Notes: generated from the letters alone by a model not told the origin. Shown: positions 17,055-26,624, numbered from the stretch's first letter. The stretch is 64,000 bases of DNA from Cylindrospermum stagnale PCC 7417 (GCF_000317535.1 NC_019757.1:2620501-2684500); one strand, 5' to 3'. Numbers and translations are program-made.

Positions 17055-17694
17055 TGTATTTCCTGCCTCTATCTATATTTAAATTTGGGAATTAAGGATT
17101 TCGCTGTATTTTTGGCAATACCCAACTCTATGTATTTCTCAGAATCCAGGAATTTAGGTACCTAATGCATCCCCCCAAAGTTTGAAAACCTCATCCGGCG
17201 GAAGATAGAACTTTAGAAAGTTATGAGTAATAAATTTAAAATTTTTCGCCTGTCTTAACTTAGTTTAATGCACAATTCATGATATTCTAAGGATATTGAT
17301 CACCATAGATGCACACAGATAATTTCTCGATTTTGCTAGTAAGAGATAATTATTGATTTTTCTGACTTAATTTATTTATTTTACGTAGTTAATTATTTTT
17401 TATGTAAAAAATAACGAATGCATTCAATACAAAGCCGAACGATTAAAATCGTGGCTACCAGAACAAAGTCCGCGGCTCGACTGAGCTTCGCCGAACGTCC
17501 TGCGCGGACTAATATAGATAAATATTAAATAATTCGTGAAGAACAAGATCCCCGACTTCTCAAAGAAGTCGGGGATCTGAGGGATCTGAGTGAAATAAAA
17601 TTGCTATATGTAGATATTGTTTAGGGATTTACCGCTGATTTTAGAGGCTATTGAGCATGATGACTAAATCAGCGGTGGTGGATTTAGGAGATGG
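17055..17694. other. AT-rich intergenic region with palindromic repeats
   Basis: This is the upstream region of the large membrane protein and the downstream region of cp12. It holds a GC-rich palindrome (about 17468-17511, GTCCGCG...CGCGGAC) and the hairpin listed at 17546-17578. No gene was recognised. Confidence 0.5.
17546..17578. terminator. hairpin of a recurring Nostoc repeat, possible terminator of cp12
   Basis: A perfect 14-bp stem AGATCCCCGACTTC/GAAGTCGGGGATCT with a 5-base loop. A close copy is found at 26302-26334, behind psaK. Both lie downstream of photosynthesis-related genes. They may end transcription or stabilise the 3' end, but no T-run follows, so this may simply be an intergenic repeat. 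Confidence 0.5.
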
Positions 17695-17940
17695 TTAAAC
17701 GTCGTAGATTAGGCACTCTACGGAATCTGGATGGTTGTCGCAATAGTTTTCTAAGGAGGTTTGTTGTTGTTTTGCTCGCTGTTGATCTGCTTTTTCAGCT
17801 TGCAATTCTTCAACGATGTCCCAGGCTACAGCACAACCAGCGGAATTAATGCCATTAATATCGCAGGTTTCACGGGCTTCTGCGATCGCTTCGACAATTG
17901 TTTCTTCAAGAGTTGGAGTCACGTTTAAGGTTGTGGTCAT
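17695..17940 (-). CDS. cp12: CP12, Calvin-cycle regulator
   Basis: An 81-residue protein. CP12 links GAPDH and phosphoribulokinase into an inactive complex in the dark by redox-controlled disulfides. Both Cys pairs are present (Cys26/Cys36 and Cys67/Cys76), as are the core motif AWDIVEELQAE (40-50, close to the family AWD.VEEL) and the C-terminal ECLIYDV that inserts into GAPDH. The start ATG is preceded by AAAAAAC and an AG-rich stretch. It is a single-gene unit. Length and all key residues fit the standard cyanobacterial protein. Confidence 0.95.
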   Translation of the reverse strand: MTTTLNVTPTLEETIVEAIAEARETCDINGINSAGCAVAWDIVEELQAEKADQQRAKQQQTSLENYCDNHPDSVECLIYDV

Positions 17941-18281
17941 GTTTTTTTTACCTTTGTTTACTGGGATAAAAATTGATTGTGAGCGGCTGTTAACATCAGT
18001 AAACTCACATTTCTAGTTTAGATAAGCTCCACATAAGAATCTGGTGTAAACACCGTCATTCTTTTAGCGAGAATGAGTGGTGAAAGCCCTCTTGTCATTT
18101 GCAATTTTTAAAGGTAATTAGGCTACACCCGTTGCAATAACTGTTGAATTCCGGGCTGGAAGGTTATGCAAATCTATGATTCACTGATCACATTTAATTA
18201 AACAGAATTTCTTAAAAAGATATTGTAGCTACAACTACAAATTAATTTTTACTTATCAGTAGGGCTGGGGTGAGTTACATT
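17941..18281. other. intergenic region, cp12 promoter side
   Basis: This AT-rich stretch between cp12 (leftward) and the GTPase stop codon has no gene recognised. It must contain the cp12 promoter. Confidence 0.4.
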
Positions 18282-19655
18282 TTACAACTCTCCGAACTTG
18301 ACCCCCAATTCTTGGCGCAAGCGATACAGAATTGTGTTTTGATCAACTTCCGAAAGAATTTCTTGAATGACGGTGCTAGCGCCCAATTGCCCCCAAGTAC
18401 AGCCTTTTTCTAGATAGACTTGGGCGGCTTTACCTACAGAGTAAGCGCCATAACCGGCGATACCTGCTTGAGCGATCGCACTTCCGGCAAAGGCGGTAAT
18501 ATTGGTAGGGTTGTCACCGCTGGCAATAGCGGCTGTACTCTTGCCTAAACCTAGCAGCAGACTACTGCCTAATTCTCCCAGTAGCAAGCCACCGGAACTG
18601 AATAAAATCGTTTTGAGAATTTTGCTGGCTTCATAGCTAGTCATGGGTAAACCGTACAACCTAGCCAGAGAGCGAATTAAAGCCAAATCTGCGACAGTTC
18701 CACCGAGGATGTCTAAGAAGGCGATGGGATTTAAGCCGACTGCTAAAGCTTTATATTTGGTAAATTGCCAAATGGTGTCTTCTGCTTCTTGTTCGCGTAA
18801 ATCGATGGTTTTTTGAGCGATCGCCGCTTCTGCATCCCGTGCTTGGATGAGTGCGTTTAAGGCAAGTAGCGATCGCCCCTCACGATTCAATATATTCAAA
18901 ATTGTCTGCTTCAGTTCATCTACCTGAGGTGGTGGAGTTTCCCATTCATAACTAACACGTCCATCAGGCCACTCAACGCGCACCTCCATTGGTGCAGGTT
19001 CCGCAGCCACCATCACAATTTCATCAGGTAATAAAGGCTTGGCTTGGGGATTCCCTGCACCCAACTGCTGTAGATTATTGTAAATCTTTGTCCGGTCTGT
19101 ATCTGGGTATAAGTCAATCTTGTTAAACACCAAAATCAGGGGTTTTTGTGCCTGTCGCAATTCCAGCAATCCTTGATACTCTGTACGCGTGATATCTCCA
19201 GATACGACAAACAAGATTAAATCAGCTTGCTGTGCCACTTCTCGCGCCATTTGCGCCCGTGCATCGCCCTCAATTTCATCTAATCCAGGTGTATCAATTA
19301 ATTCTACCAGCACCTTACCCCCTGGTTGCCAGCGTACAGAACGAGGCCATTGAGTCACACCGTTGAGAGGCCCAGTTTGCAAAATCTTTTCACCCAGCAA
19401 GGCATTTAATACCGCTGACTTCCCCCGACTCACCAAACCAAAGACAGCAATTCTAATCACATTAGAATCTAGCTTGTTGAGTGTGGCGTTTAAAGCCTCT
19501 ATTTCTGGTTTTACCAAACCTGCCAATTCTGGGTTTGATGTTAACTGTCCTGACTTACGAAGATATCCATACCAAGACAGCGCTTGTCTGAGACTAGCAC
19601 GAGCGCGGTTTAAATGAGTTTCTTGCTGATTACGCACTGAGTTAGGTTGATTCAA
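18282..19655 (-). CDS. soluble dynamin/Era-like GTPase, DUF697 relative
   Basis: A 457-residue GTPase with P-loop GLVSRGKSA (about 73-81), DTPGLDE (about 119-125) and NKID (about 183-186). N-terminal helices (12-60) precede the G domain. The C-terminal part (about 280-440) has Ala/Gly-rich hydrophobic helices as in DUF697 proteins. It lacks the two N-terminal membrane segments of its paralogue at 5741-7303, so it is probably soluble or peripheral. Function not established. Confidence 0.8.
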   Translation of the reverse strand: MNQPNSVRNQQETHLNRARASLRQALSWYGYLRKSGQLTSNPELAGLVKPEIEALNATLNKLDSNVIRIAVFGLVSRGKSAVLNALLGEKILQTGPLNGVTQWPRSVRWQPGGKVLVELIDTPGLDEIEGDARAQMAREVAQQADLILFVVSGDITRTEYQGLLELRQAQKPLILVFNKIDLYPDTDRTKIYNNLQQLGAGNPQAKPLLPDEIVMVAAEPAPMEVRVEWPDGRVSYEWETPPPQVDELKQTILNILNREGRSLLALNALIQARDAEAAIAQKTIDLREQEAEDTIWQFTKYKALAVGLNPIAFLDILGGTVADLALIRSLARLYGLPMTSYEASKILKTILFSSGGLLLGELGSSLLLGLGKSTAAIASGDNPTNITAFAGSAIAQAGIAGYGAYSVGKAAQVYLEKGCTWGQLGASTVIQEILSEVDQNTILYRLRQELGVKFGEL

Positions 19656-20041
19656 GGTGGAGTAGGCAACAGGCTACATATCTATTTTGATCTAATTTGC
19701 AGGCTATCTGTGTGATTTGTAGATTTAAATTTTAATCAACCACGAAGGCACGTTCGCGCAGCGTCTCGAAGAGATAGGACACGAAGAGAAGAAAAATAAG
19801 TTTTCCCAAATGAAATAGCCCTGCTATATAACTTCATTAACTAAAGGATTTGCTGAAGCTGACACTGATTTGTATTTTGTGCAGCAGCTTGCTGCATTAA
19901 TTTATTTAAGTTATGGTATTAAGTACATTCGATAATGTTGAAGAATCAGCTTTATTTAGTTGGTAAAATTGTCAAATATATCAGATACGCCTTTTGCTTG
20001 TAAGATTGCTACATTTTTTTTAGTTTTGATTGAAGGAATTT
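19656..20041. other. intergenic region with GC-rich palindrome
   Basis: This holds a 'cacgaaggcacgttcgcgcagcg' type repeat (about 19740-19795) of a kind scattered in Nostoc genomes. Otherwise it is AT-rich with no gene recognised. Confidence 0.4.
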
Positions 20042-20783
20042 ATGCCTAAAAAGAAAAATGTTGTTAAAGAAAAGAAAAATGATGGGAAACCATATGAAAA
20101 CTATACCAGGAATATTCTTAATGATGAAACAGTTAGGAAATATTTAGAGGATAAATTTAATTTAGAGGATGTTTGTAAAATATCAAGTCGTATCGAGATC
20201 CCCCCTAGCCCCCCTTAAAAAGGGGGGAATTGGAGTCAAAGTCCCCCTTTCCAAGGGGGATTTAGGGGGATCTCAATATTTTTGATACATCACCAAAGAC
20301 TTTTAAAACATCCTCTTATCTGGTATTTACATTAAACCAGAAGAACGCCTACCCGGTAATAAATCTGGAACAGGTTGGAATGTTGATGCTTATGGGCGTG
20401 ATATGAATAATCGGCTTTTAATCATTGAATGCAAGCATCACAAAACAAACATCAAACAAAATATTATAGCTGCATTTGCTTATATTATTAAAGATGTAGG
20501 GGCAGACCTCGGAATTGTTGTCACTACAGCAAGATTAGACCCAGGGGCAATAAAAGTAGCAGACGCTGAGAATATACAGGTAATAGAGATAGGGTATAAC
20601 CCAACAAATGAGGACTTCTTTATTCGTCTTCCCCAACATAATCAGGGAATTTCGGTAGTTTATACTGAAATTTCTCACAGCAGCGTATCGGGTAGTGGTG
20701 CAACAGAAGAACCAGTAGCGTATCCATTTTATCAAGGGGAAATAGATGAAGAAGCAGCAAATAAGGAAAATGAAATAGAGTAA
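20042..20783 (+). pseudogene. restriction-endonuclease-fold nuclease gene interrupted by a MITE-like element
   Basis: The 5' part (from ATG at 20042, MPKKKNVVKEKK...) encodes about 50 residues up to CKISSRIE, where the palindromic element at 20181-20289 begins and brings a stop at 20216. The second part is open from about 20310: it reads GTGWNVDAYGRDM and then LLIIECKHHK, a D-x(n)-E-x-K core of the PD-(D/E)XK nuclease fold, and ends at 20783. Translation might restart at ATG 20403, but that would remove the catalytic Asp. Without the insertion the protein would be roughly 210 residues. Related intact proteins often occur in Nostoc as restriction-like or Holliday-junction-like nucleases; the target is unknown. 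Confidence 0.75.
20181..20289. mobile_element. ~109-bp MITE-like palindromic element
   Basis: Imperfect terminal inverted repeats TATCAA...GAGATC (20181-20200) and GATCTC...TTGATA (20271-20287) flank two internal hairpins made of CCCCCCTTAAAAAGGGGGG and CCCCCTTTCCAAGGGGG. It carries no coding capacity and interrupts the nuclease gene. Partial relatives lie at 4703-4840 and 49478-49545. Confidence 0.7.
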
Positions 20784-20955
20784 GCCATCAAAACAGTAGT
20801 TTCCGTTTATTTGAACAACACCTCTCGTAGGGGCACAGCAATGCTGTGCCCCTACCCCGCAAGTTTATTTACCTGAAAATTGCTGTAATTTTAATTTAGA
20901 GACAAAGTTTATCCAGATGAGTAATTAGTGCAAGCGCTTCTTGCATTAATTTAGC

Positions 20956-21603
20956 TCAAACTAAAGTCTTCTGCCGGCGATGCTGCAAAAACCACTCATA
21001 TAATTGTGGATTATTATATGTCTGTGTCCAAGAGTCGTGTTCGGCTTCTGGGTAAACTGTTAACTTTACATTTCCGCCGTAGGTTTTCAGCGCTGAAACC
21101 ATAAGTTCCGACTCTCTCAAAGGCACTACATTATCTCTAGCCCCATGAAATACCCACACGGGCAGATTTTTCAATTTACGTGCTCTGATTGGGTTGCCAC
21201 CGCCGCAGACGGGCGCTATGGCGGCAAATCTGTGGGGTTCTGCTGCTGCCCAATGCCATGTTCCGTAACCACCCATGCTTAAGCCGGTCAAGTAAACCCG
21301 ATGTGGATCAATCGGGTAAGCTGATATAGCTTCATCCAGAAGGTTGCTCAGAAGTTCTACTGACCAGTTCTGACCTGGTGGACATTGGGGGGAGATGACA
21401 ATAAAAGGGAAATTCGGCTGTTCTTCAACAATTTTAGCAACGCCGTGCCTTTTCACATCTTCTAAGTTAGAGCCGCGCTCACCGGCACCGTGTAAAAATA
21501 AGATTGTCGGCAAAAGCTGTTCTTTTGCTGTGTCCTGATTGGGTAAGAAAAGCAGATAGTGGTAGCTGTTAGTGCTAGTAACTTGTCGTTGTGTTGAGTG
21601 CAT
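20956..21603 (-). CDS. alpha/beta-hydrolase, esterase/dienelactone-hydrolase type
   Basis: A 215-residue alpha/beta-hydrolase. The oxyanion motif is LFLHGAGERG (36-44), the nucleophile elbow GLSMGG (107-112, Ser109), the acid Asp157 (FHGARDNVVP) and the base His189 (AEHDSW). It has no signal peptide. The closest families are predicted peptidase/PHB-depolymerase-like esterases. Substrate unknown. The gene upstream, at 21612-22349, ends 8 bases before its start, so the two are probably co-transcribed. Confidence 0.85.
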   Translation of the reverse strand: MHSTQRQVTSTNSYHYLLFLPNQDTAKEQLLPTILFLHGAGERGSNLEDVKRHGVAKIVEEQPNFPFIVISPQCPPGQNWSVELLSNLLDEAISAYPIDPHRVYLTGLSMGGYGTWHWAAAEPHRFAAIAPVCGGGNPIRARKLKNLPVWVFHGARDNVVPLRESELMVSALKTYGGNVKLTVYPEAEHDSWTQTYNNPQLYEWFLQHRRQKTLV

Positions 21604-21611
21604 AGCGATGT

Positions 21612-22349
21612 TTAACGGATGCGTTCAGCAATTGTATAACTCGGACGCTGTGTGGCTTCTCGCTGACTCTTAACTAGCCGAAAATCATGATCTATATATA
21701 GATGTTCTAAAGTTGGGGTAGCTAGATAGGCTTTCTCAAATTTCTTGACAGTACCTCTATCCATCTTGTCTAAGTTAATTTCTTGCTGTAACTCTATTTT
21801 TGGCGAATTATCCTGGAATTTAGATGAGACTATTGATGTAAACCACTCATCCGCATAATCGATTGTCAGCGGTTCTTCTCTGTTTTTGAATGCTTGGAAT
21901 ATGCCAACATTTTGGATATACCATTGCTCATTTTGAATTCCATACTTTTGCAAAACTATTAAGTCATAAGCTGGCAGTATCGAGGCGAATTTTCGCCAAA
22001 AAGCAGACTCTTGTCCTGGTGCATAGCGGGCAATATTGGCATAGTAACCATTGCCATGAAAGATTTGGTAAGACTGGTCATATATCCTACCTGGTAAAAT
22101 GTCCTGAAACGGTATGGTAGACCAGATTGGTGTCCATACTCCCATGACAATTGACAGTTGTTCGCTAATTTTGGGAAACGGGTTGCGTTTGCTCAATTCT
22201 GAAAAATATCCGGCTAATTGATTTTTATAAAAATCTACTTTAGCTTTTAGTGATTCTACCTGACGATCTTTCACTAGGGCTAAAATGTGATTTTTAATTT
22301 CTGGTGTACTCCAACGTGTCAATTCTTCGGTATTTATGAAATTTACCAT
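21612..22349 (-). CDS. uncharacterised protein, possibly PAP/fibrillin-like
   Basis: A 245-residue soluble protein. The N-terminal third is helical (about 10-60). The middle contains VMGVWTPIWSTIPFQDILPG and GNGYYANIARY, which resemble the first strands of the plastid lipid-associated (PAP/fibrillin) domain of plastoglobule and cyanobacterial proteins. The similarity is by eye and the family call is uncertain. It is the first gene of a two-gene unit with the esterase. If correct, a role in binding membrane lipids or pigments would be expected. Confidence 0.6.
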   Translation of the reverse strand: MVNFINTEELTRWSTPEIKNHILALVKDRQVESLKAKVDFYKNQLAGYFSELSKRNPFPKISEQLSIVMGVWTPIWSTIPFQDILPGRIYDQSYQIFHGNGYYANIARYAPGQESAFWRKFASILPAYDLIVLQKYGIQNEQWYIQNVGIFQAFKNREEPLTIDYADEWFTSIVSSKFQDNSPKIELQQEINLDKMDRGTVKKFEKAYLATPTLEHLYIDHDFRLVKSQREATQRPSYTIAERIR

Positions 22350-22479
22350 TTTTGTTCACCAGTTTATTTTAAACCAACTTAGAGACAGGATGCGATATTT
22401 TTTGGTTAGTCAACGAGAGGCAAAGAATATCCCCCCAACATCCCTAGCCAAGGGGGGATTAATTTCCTCATAATAGTAG

Positions 22480-22812
22480 CTACCACCAAATACGATTGCC
22501 ATTTTCATCCATTCGTGCTTGGCGAATCACATCAGAAATTGCTTCAGCGTCTTTCACATGGTGGAGTGCCTTTTTTGTGCCATCGGGATATTCCACCACA
22601 AAGTAAGTCGGAACTTTAATCCAGTCGCCTGTAATGTCGGGTACGTCTACAGCAACTTGTTTGGCTTTCTCTTCAATTGATTGCGGTTTTTGGGAAATTA
22701 CATCTCCCGGATTGGCTGTTAAATTTCTTTCTTTTACTGTTGGTTCTTCTCTAGAATGCCAATCTTCACTTACTGGTTGATTAATTTCTTGATCTAGATA
22801 ATCCTTATTCAT
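22480..22812 (-). CDS. small uncharacterised hydrophilic protein
   Basis: A 110-residue protein with a disordered, charged first half (about 1-60) and a compact second half, YFVVEYPDGTKKALHHVKDAEAISDVI, ending NRIWW. The pattern of strand, DGT turn and helix suggests a small single domain. No family recognised. The start ATG follows a purine-rich stretch. Confidence 0.55.
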   Translation of the reverse strand: MNKDYLDQEINQPVSEDWHSREEPTVKERNLTANPGDVISQKPQSIEEKAKQVAVDVPDITGDWIKVPTYFVVEYPDGTKKALHHVKDAEAISDVIRQARMDENGNRIWW

Positions 22813-23000
22813 GGCTTTTTTTGGGAATTAAGAACTGTACTCTCGCTCATCTAAATTTATAAAAATATAGGCGGAATGAGTTCTTTCCCCAGAGAGAGTT
22901 TGAGAATAGATATCAGAGTTGATTATCAAAAGATATATAACCAATGACTCAAGAAATAACTAACTTTTTGTACCTGCTCTGATCACTTTGATAATTTGAT

Positions 23001-23999
23001 TTATTTCTTTGGTTTGAATGGTGTAGATTTTCCCCCTAATGCTTCTACAATGCTGCGAGTATTTGCCTCCATCATTTTGATGTAAGTCTCTCCATCACTG
23101 CCTTTTGCACCAATAGAATCAGAATAAAGTTGATGTGGGGCTAATGTCACGCCTGCTTCTTGAGCAACGGTTTTAATTAAAGCTGGATTAATTGTGGTTT
23201 CGGCAAAAATTGCGGGTACGCCTATCTTTTTAACTGACTCTACTAATCGCTGTACTGTTTGGGCGCTGGGTTGTTCTTCGGTGCTGATGCCAATTAAAGT
23301 TCCGGCGATCGCCATTCCGTAAGCTTGTCCATAATATTGAAATGCATCGTGGGTGGTGATCAGTTTGCGTTTATCTGGGGGAATAGTTTGAATTTGTTGA
23401 TTAATCCAGATATGTAGCTGCTGTAATTCGTTAGTCAGTTCTGACGCCTTCTGAGTAAATTTCTCTTTGTCTGCTGGTGATAACTCAATCAAAGCATCGC
23501 GAATTGCCTCCACCATGGCGATCGCATTTTCGGCATTTCCCCAAACGTGAGGATCAGGCACAACTTCTCCTTTACCCTTCTCTAACCGCAAAGGCTTGAC
23601 AGCTTCCCCCGCTGCTAACTTCCGCGCTTTAGAACCAGCAGCATTCATTAACTTAATCAGCCCTGGTTCTAGGTTATAGCCGTTATACACAATCAAATCC
23701 GCTTCTTCCAAAACCCGGCTGTCTGCTGGTACTGGTTCGTAAACGTGAGGATCTGCACCCGGTTTGAGAATTCCGGTAAGCTGAATTTCGTCGCCGGCAA
23801 TCTCTTGTGTCAAATCAGCAAGAATCGTGCTCGTTGCCACAACTCGCGGCTTACCATCTCCTTTGGCAGAGTTGGGGTTAGGGTTTAACTGAGTACAACT
23901 GAATAAAGCCAAAGGTAAAAGCATCCCCAGCCAAAGCCGAGAAACCGTTGTTTTCCTGATCCCGTCTGCCTTAGCCTCTATCTGTAGTATTAATTTCAT
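23001..23999 (-). CDS. Mn/Zn ABC transporter substrate-binding lipoprotein
   Basis: A 332-residue cluster A-I metal-binding protein. After an unusually long N-terminus (20 charged residues) comes a hydrophobic core and the lipobox LFSC with Cys35. The predicted ligands are His85 (GADPHVYEP), His151 (PDPHVWG), His217 (TTHDAFQYYG) and Asp294 (YSDSIG). The His-His-His-Asp set and the THDAF.YYG sequence group it with TroA/MntA-like importers that carry Mn or Zn. The classical cyanobacterial MntC has Glu at the third site. It is divergent from the ATPase and permease genes of the same system. Confidence 0.87.
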   Translation of the reverse strand: MKLILQIEAKADGIRKTTVSRLWLGMLLPLALFSCTQLNPNPNSAKGDGKPRVVATSTILADLTQEIAGDEIQLTGILKPGADPHVYEPVPADSRVLEEADLIVYNGYNLEPGLIKLMNAAGSKARKLAAGEAVKPLRLEKGKGEVVPDPHVWGNAENAIAMVEAIRDALIELSPADKEKFTQKASELTNELQQLHIWINQQIQTIPPDKRKLITTHDAFQYYGQAYGMAIAGTLIGISTEEQPSAQTVQRLVESVKKIGVPAIFAETTINPALIKTVAQEAGVTLAPHQLYSDSIGAKGSDGETYIKMMEANTRSIVEALGGKSTPFKPKK

Positions 24000-24088
24000 T
24001 GATTTCAGGTATTACTTCTAATTATAGATTTTTTCATATTTCTCTCATTTTTATAGTAAGCTCAAGAAATGAATATTTAAGCGCAGTT
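24000..24088. promoter_or_regulatory. divergent promoter region of the metal importer
   Basis: About 90-175 bases separate the binding-protein start from the ATPase start, depending on which ATG the ATPase uses. The region is AT-rich and must drive both directions. No clear operator palindrome was found. Confidence 0.4.
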
Positions 24089-24916
24089 ATGCAAAACGTC
24101 TCTTTTTACCAGAAAATTAGCCAATCTCAGCGACAAGCTGGAGAGATACCTGCACAAGTTATTAAATCTATTGACATGAATTCCCCAGCAGCAATTAACA
24201 TCGCTCATTTAGGAGTACACTACCGTACGCAAGAAGCCTTGAGGGACGTTAACTGTATTGTTAAACCGGGGCGACTGACGGGTATTTTCGGACCTAATGG
24301 TGCGGGTAAAAGTACGTTAATGAAAGGCATATTGGGGTTAGTTCCCCTGAGCAGTGGCTCAGTTTTATACCAAAATCAGCCCTTGATGCAGCAACTAGAC
24401 AAAGTTGCCTATGTGCCACAGCGTAGCCAAATAGACTGGACTTATCCCGCGACAGTTTGGGATGTGGTGATGATGGGACGGGTGAAAAAAACCGGCTGGT
24501 TACGCAGTTTCTCAGCCGTCAGCCGCCAAGTAGCAAAAAATGCCATAGAAAGAGTGGGGATGAGTGCTTACGGCGATCGCCCGATTGGCGAACTTTCTGG
24601 AGGACAACAACAACGGGTATTTTTAGCCCGTGCCTTAGCCCAGCAAGCAGATATTTTCTGTTTTGATGAACCATTGGTAGGCATTGATCAGAAAACCCAG
24701 GCAGTGATTTTTGAAGTTTTCCACGAACTCACTACCGCTGGCAAAATCGTCCTAGTAGTCAACCACGACTTAGGCGAATCAATCACCCACTTTGATGATT
24801 TAATCTTACTAAATCGTGAATTAATTGCCACAGGTTCACGACAACAAGTACTCACAGAAGAAAACTTAAATCTTGCTTATAGCGGTAAAGTAATGTATTT
24901 CTCCGATGCTGCGTAA
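24089..24916 (+). CDS. Mn/Zn ABC transporter ATP-binding protein
   Basis: This is the ABC ATPase of the metal importer. From the ATG at 24089 it is 275 residues; an ATG at 24176 (MNSPAAINIAHLG) gives a 246-residue protein closer to the usual length, so the start is uncertain. Walker A GPNGAGKST, Q-loop VPQRSQ, signature LSGGQQQR, Walker B ADIFCFDEP and the switch His in VVNHD are all present. The permease gene follows after 60 bases, and the binding protein is encoded divergently. Confidence 0.88.
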   Translation: MQNVSFYQKISQSQRQAGEIPAQVIKSIDMNSPAAINIAHLGVHYRTQEALRDVNCIVKPGRLTGIFGPNGAGKSTLMKGILGLVPLSSGSVLYQNQPLMQQLDKVAYVPQRSQIDWTYPATVWDVVMMGRVKKTGWLRSFSAVSRQVAKNAIERVGMSAYGDRPIGELSGGQQQRVFLARALAQQADIFCFDEPLVGIDQKTQAVIFEVFHELTTAGKIVLVVNHDLGESITHFDDLILLNRELIATGSRQQVLTEENLNLAYSGKVMYFSDAA

Positions 24917-24976
24917 AGTATCAATTATCAGCATAGAGGGCGGGGAGACCCCCTACATTTTATAAATAAAAAACCT

Positions 24977-25822
24977 ATGCTCCAAGCACTAATTGAGCCG
25001 CTGCAATATGGCTTTATGCAGCGTTCCCTCGTAATTGCGATTTTAGTTGGTTTGCTGTGTGCAGTCGTTGGTAGTTACTTGATGGTGCAACGACTAGCCT
25101 TACTGGGTGATGCTATCAGCCATTCAGTTTTACCCGGATTAGCGATCGCCTTTATGGTGGGAAGCAATATCTATGTAGGGGCATTTATTGCCGGAGTCTT
25201 GAGTACAATGGCGATCGCCGTGATCAGGACGCGATCGCCAATTAAAGAAGACGCAGCAATGGGTATAGTTTTTTCAGCATTTTTTGCTTTAGGAATTACC
25301 CTAATCACCGTCATTCAAAAAGATAACAAAATAGACCTAAATCACTTCCTTTTCGGTAACATTCTCGGCGTCACCGCTGACGAAGTGCGGGACACCGCGA
25401 TCATTGCCACTATCGTTTTAATAGTCGTTGTTTTAATCTACAAAGAACTTTTATTTTACACCTTTGACCCCTTAGGTGCTCAAGCCGCCGGGTTGCCAGT
25501 AAATCGGCTAAATTTTGGACTCATGTTACTAATTGCTTTAACAATTGTTGCCAGCATGAAAGCTGTAGGTGTGATTCTCGTACTATCACTTTTGATTACA
25601 CCAGGAGCCACTGCCTATCTATTAGTTAAACGCTTACATGAATTGATGATTTTAGGCGCGGTAATTGGCGTATTTTCCAGCATCAGCGGTATGTATCTCA
25701 GCTATTTTTATAATTTGCCTTCTGGTCCAGCGATTGTTTTAGTAGTGTCAGGATTATTTTTGTTGTCATTACTATTTAGTCCTAGACACGGAATTTTGAT
25801 ACCGAGTGTTAATAAAAAGTAG
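24977..25822 (+). CDS. Mn/Zn ABC transporter permease
   Basis: A 281-residue ABC-3 family permease with about eight membrane segments. The coupling region includes GDAISHSVLPGLAIAF (about 41-56), highly typical of ZnuB/MntB proteins. It forms the channel of the importer with the ATPase 60 bases upstream. The start ATG follows a short poly-A stretch. Confidence 0.9.
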   Translation: MLQALIEPLQYGFMQRSLVIAILVGLLCAVVGSYLMVQRLALLGDAISHSVLPGLAIAFMVGSNIYVGAFIAGVLSTMAIAVIRTRSPIKEDAAMGIVFSAFFALGITLITVIQKDNKIDLNHFLFGNILGVTADEVRDTAIIATIVLIVVVLIYKELLFYTFDPLGAQAAGLPVNRLNFGLMLLIALTIVASMKAVGVILVLSLLITPGATAYLLVKRLHELMILGAVIGVFSSISGMYLSYFYNLPSGPAIVLVVSGLFLLSLLFSPRHGILIPSVNKK

Positions 25823-26011
25823 TTTTGCGGTGTGGTGAAGCTATGCCATTACATTTTTAATCGAGTCACCCCAACGTCGGAGATATCTATTAACCTTCCC
25901 TTTGAGGGAGGATTTAGCCGGTTCAGCAAGCTGAATATGTATATAGCTTTAGAGACGCGATTCCGTTTCTAAGGATATATCAACTGAAGGAATACAGAGG
26001 AAATAATTGTC

Positions 26012-26287
26012 ATGTCCTCAATATTATTAGCAGTCCAAGTTACTGTTCCCAACACTGGTACTACTTGGAACTGGGCCGGAACCCCGATTATTATTGGTAG
26101 TTGTCTCTTAGCACTTTTGCTTGCCGGTTGGTCAATTCGCTATCCCCGGGTTGGTCAGAAAATGCCTTTGCCTTTCCCGTCGCTGTTCAATAATCCCAGT
26201 GTCGCTACATTTTTAGCAGCGATGAGCTTTGGTCATATTATCGGTGTTGCTGCCGTTTTAGGCTTAACCAATATTGGTTATTTGTGA
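26012..26287 (+). CDS. psaK: photosystem I subunit PsaK
   Basis: A 91-residue two-helix membrane protein. Helix 1 covers about 23-44 and helix 2 about 67-88. The C-terminal [18 protein letters not shown] matches the conserved SFGHILG...LGL.N.G ending of PsaK, which sits at the periphery of the photosystem I trimer. The N-terminal part differs from the common PsaK, so it may be one of the several PsaK paralogues of Nostoc. The upstream leader of about 190 bases has no gene. Confidence 0.85.
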   Translation: MSSILLAVQVTVPNTGTTWNWAGTPIIIGSCLLALLLAGWSIRYPRVGQKMPLPFPSLFNNPSVATFLAAMSFGHIIGVAAVLGLTNIGYL

Positions 26288-26301
26288 AAATATGAACAAC
26301 A

Positions 26302-26334
26302 AGATCCCCGACTTCTTAGAGAATTCGGGGATCT
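26302..26334. terminator. hairpin behind psaK, possible terminator
   Basis: Stem AGATCCCCGA/TCGGGGATCT extended by imperfect pairing, 15 bases after the psaK stop. It is a near copy of the hairpin at 17546-17578. Confidence 0.5.
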
Positions 26335-26339
26335 GAAAC

Positions 26340-26624
26340 TTAATTACCAGTGACGAACGGATGACAGATGAAGAAAATTATTTTATAGCAAAGCCAGCGA
26401 ATTGGTTTAAGCAGGAAATAAAAAATTATAATCTGCACTTTTTCTTGAGTAGGTTGATGACAAAAATGTAAAATCATCAACAATGGCAAAAATAGTGCAT
26501 AAATAATAAAAGTAGGAATTACTGAAACGGTTTTGGCAATCTTCCGCGCCTGGATTTCACCAGCAGGAAGATTTACAGTGTCTATTTCATCAAGGCTTTT
26601 GATGTAAAAAGCTTGTAAAAGCAT
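26340..26624 (-). CDS. small membrane protein, doubtful
   Basis: A 94-residue frame with a hydrophilic N-terminus (MLLQAFYIKSLDEID) and hydrophobic segments around 33-53 and 64-90. No family recognised. The ending overlaps the repeat region behind psaK. It may be a real small membrane protein or a chance frame. Confidence 0.35.
   Translation of the reverse strand: MLLQAFYIKSLDEIDTVNLPAGEIQARKIAKTVSVIPTFIIYALFLPLLMILHFCHQPTQEKVQIIIFYFLLKPIRWLCYKIIFFICHPFVTGN

Noticed and set aside
23999-24088. TTG start at 23999 for the metal-transporter ATPase
   Set aside because: It would overlap the divergent gene's start codon and add a hydrophobic segment not found in the family; starts at 24089 or 24176 are more credible.
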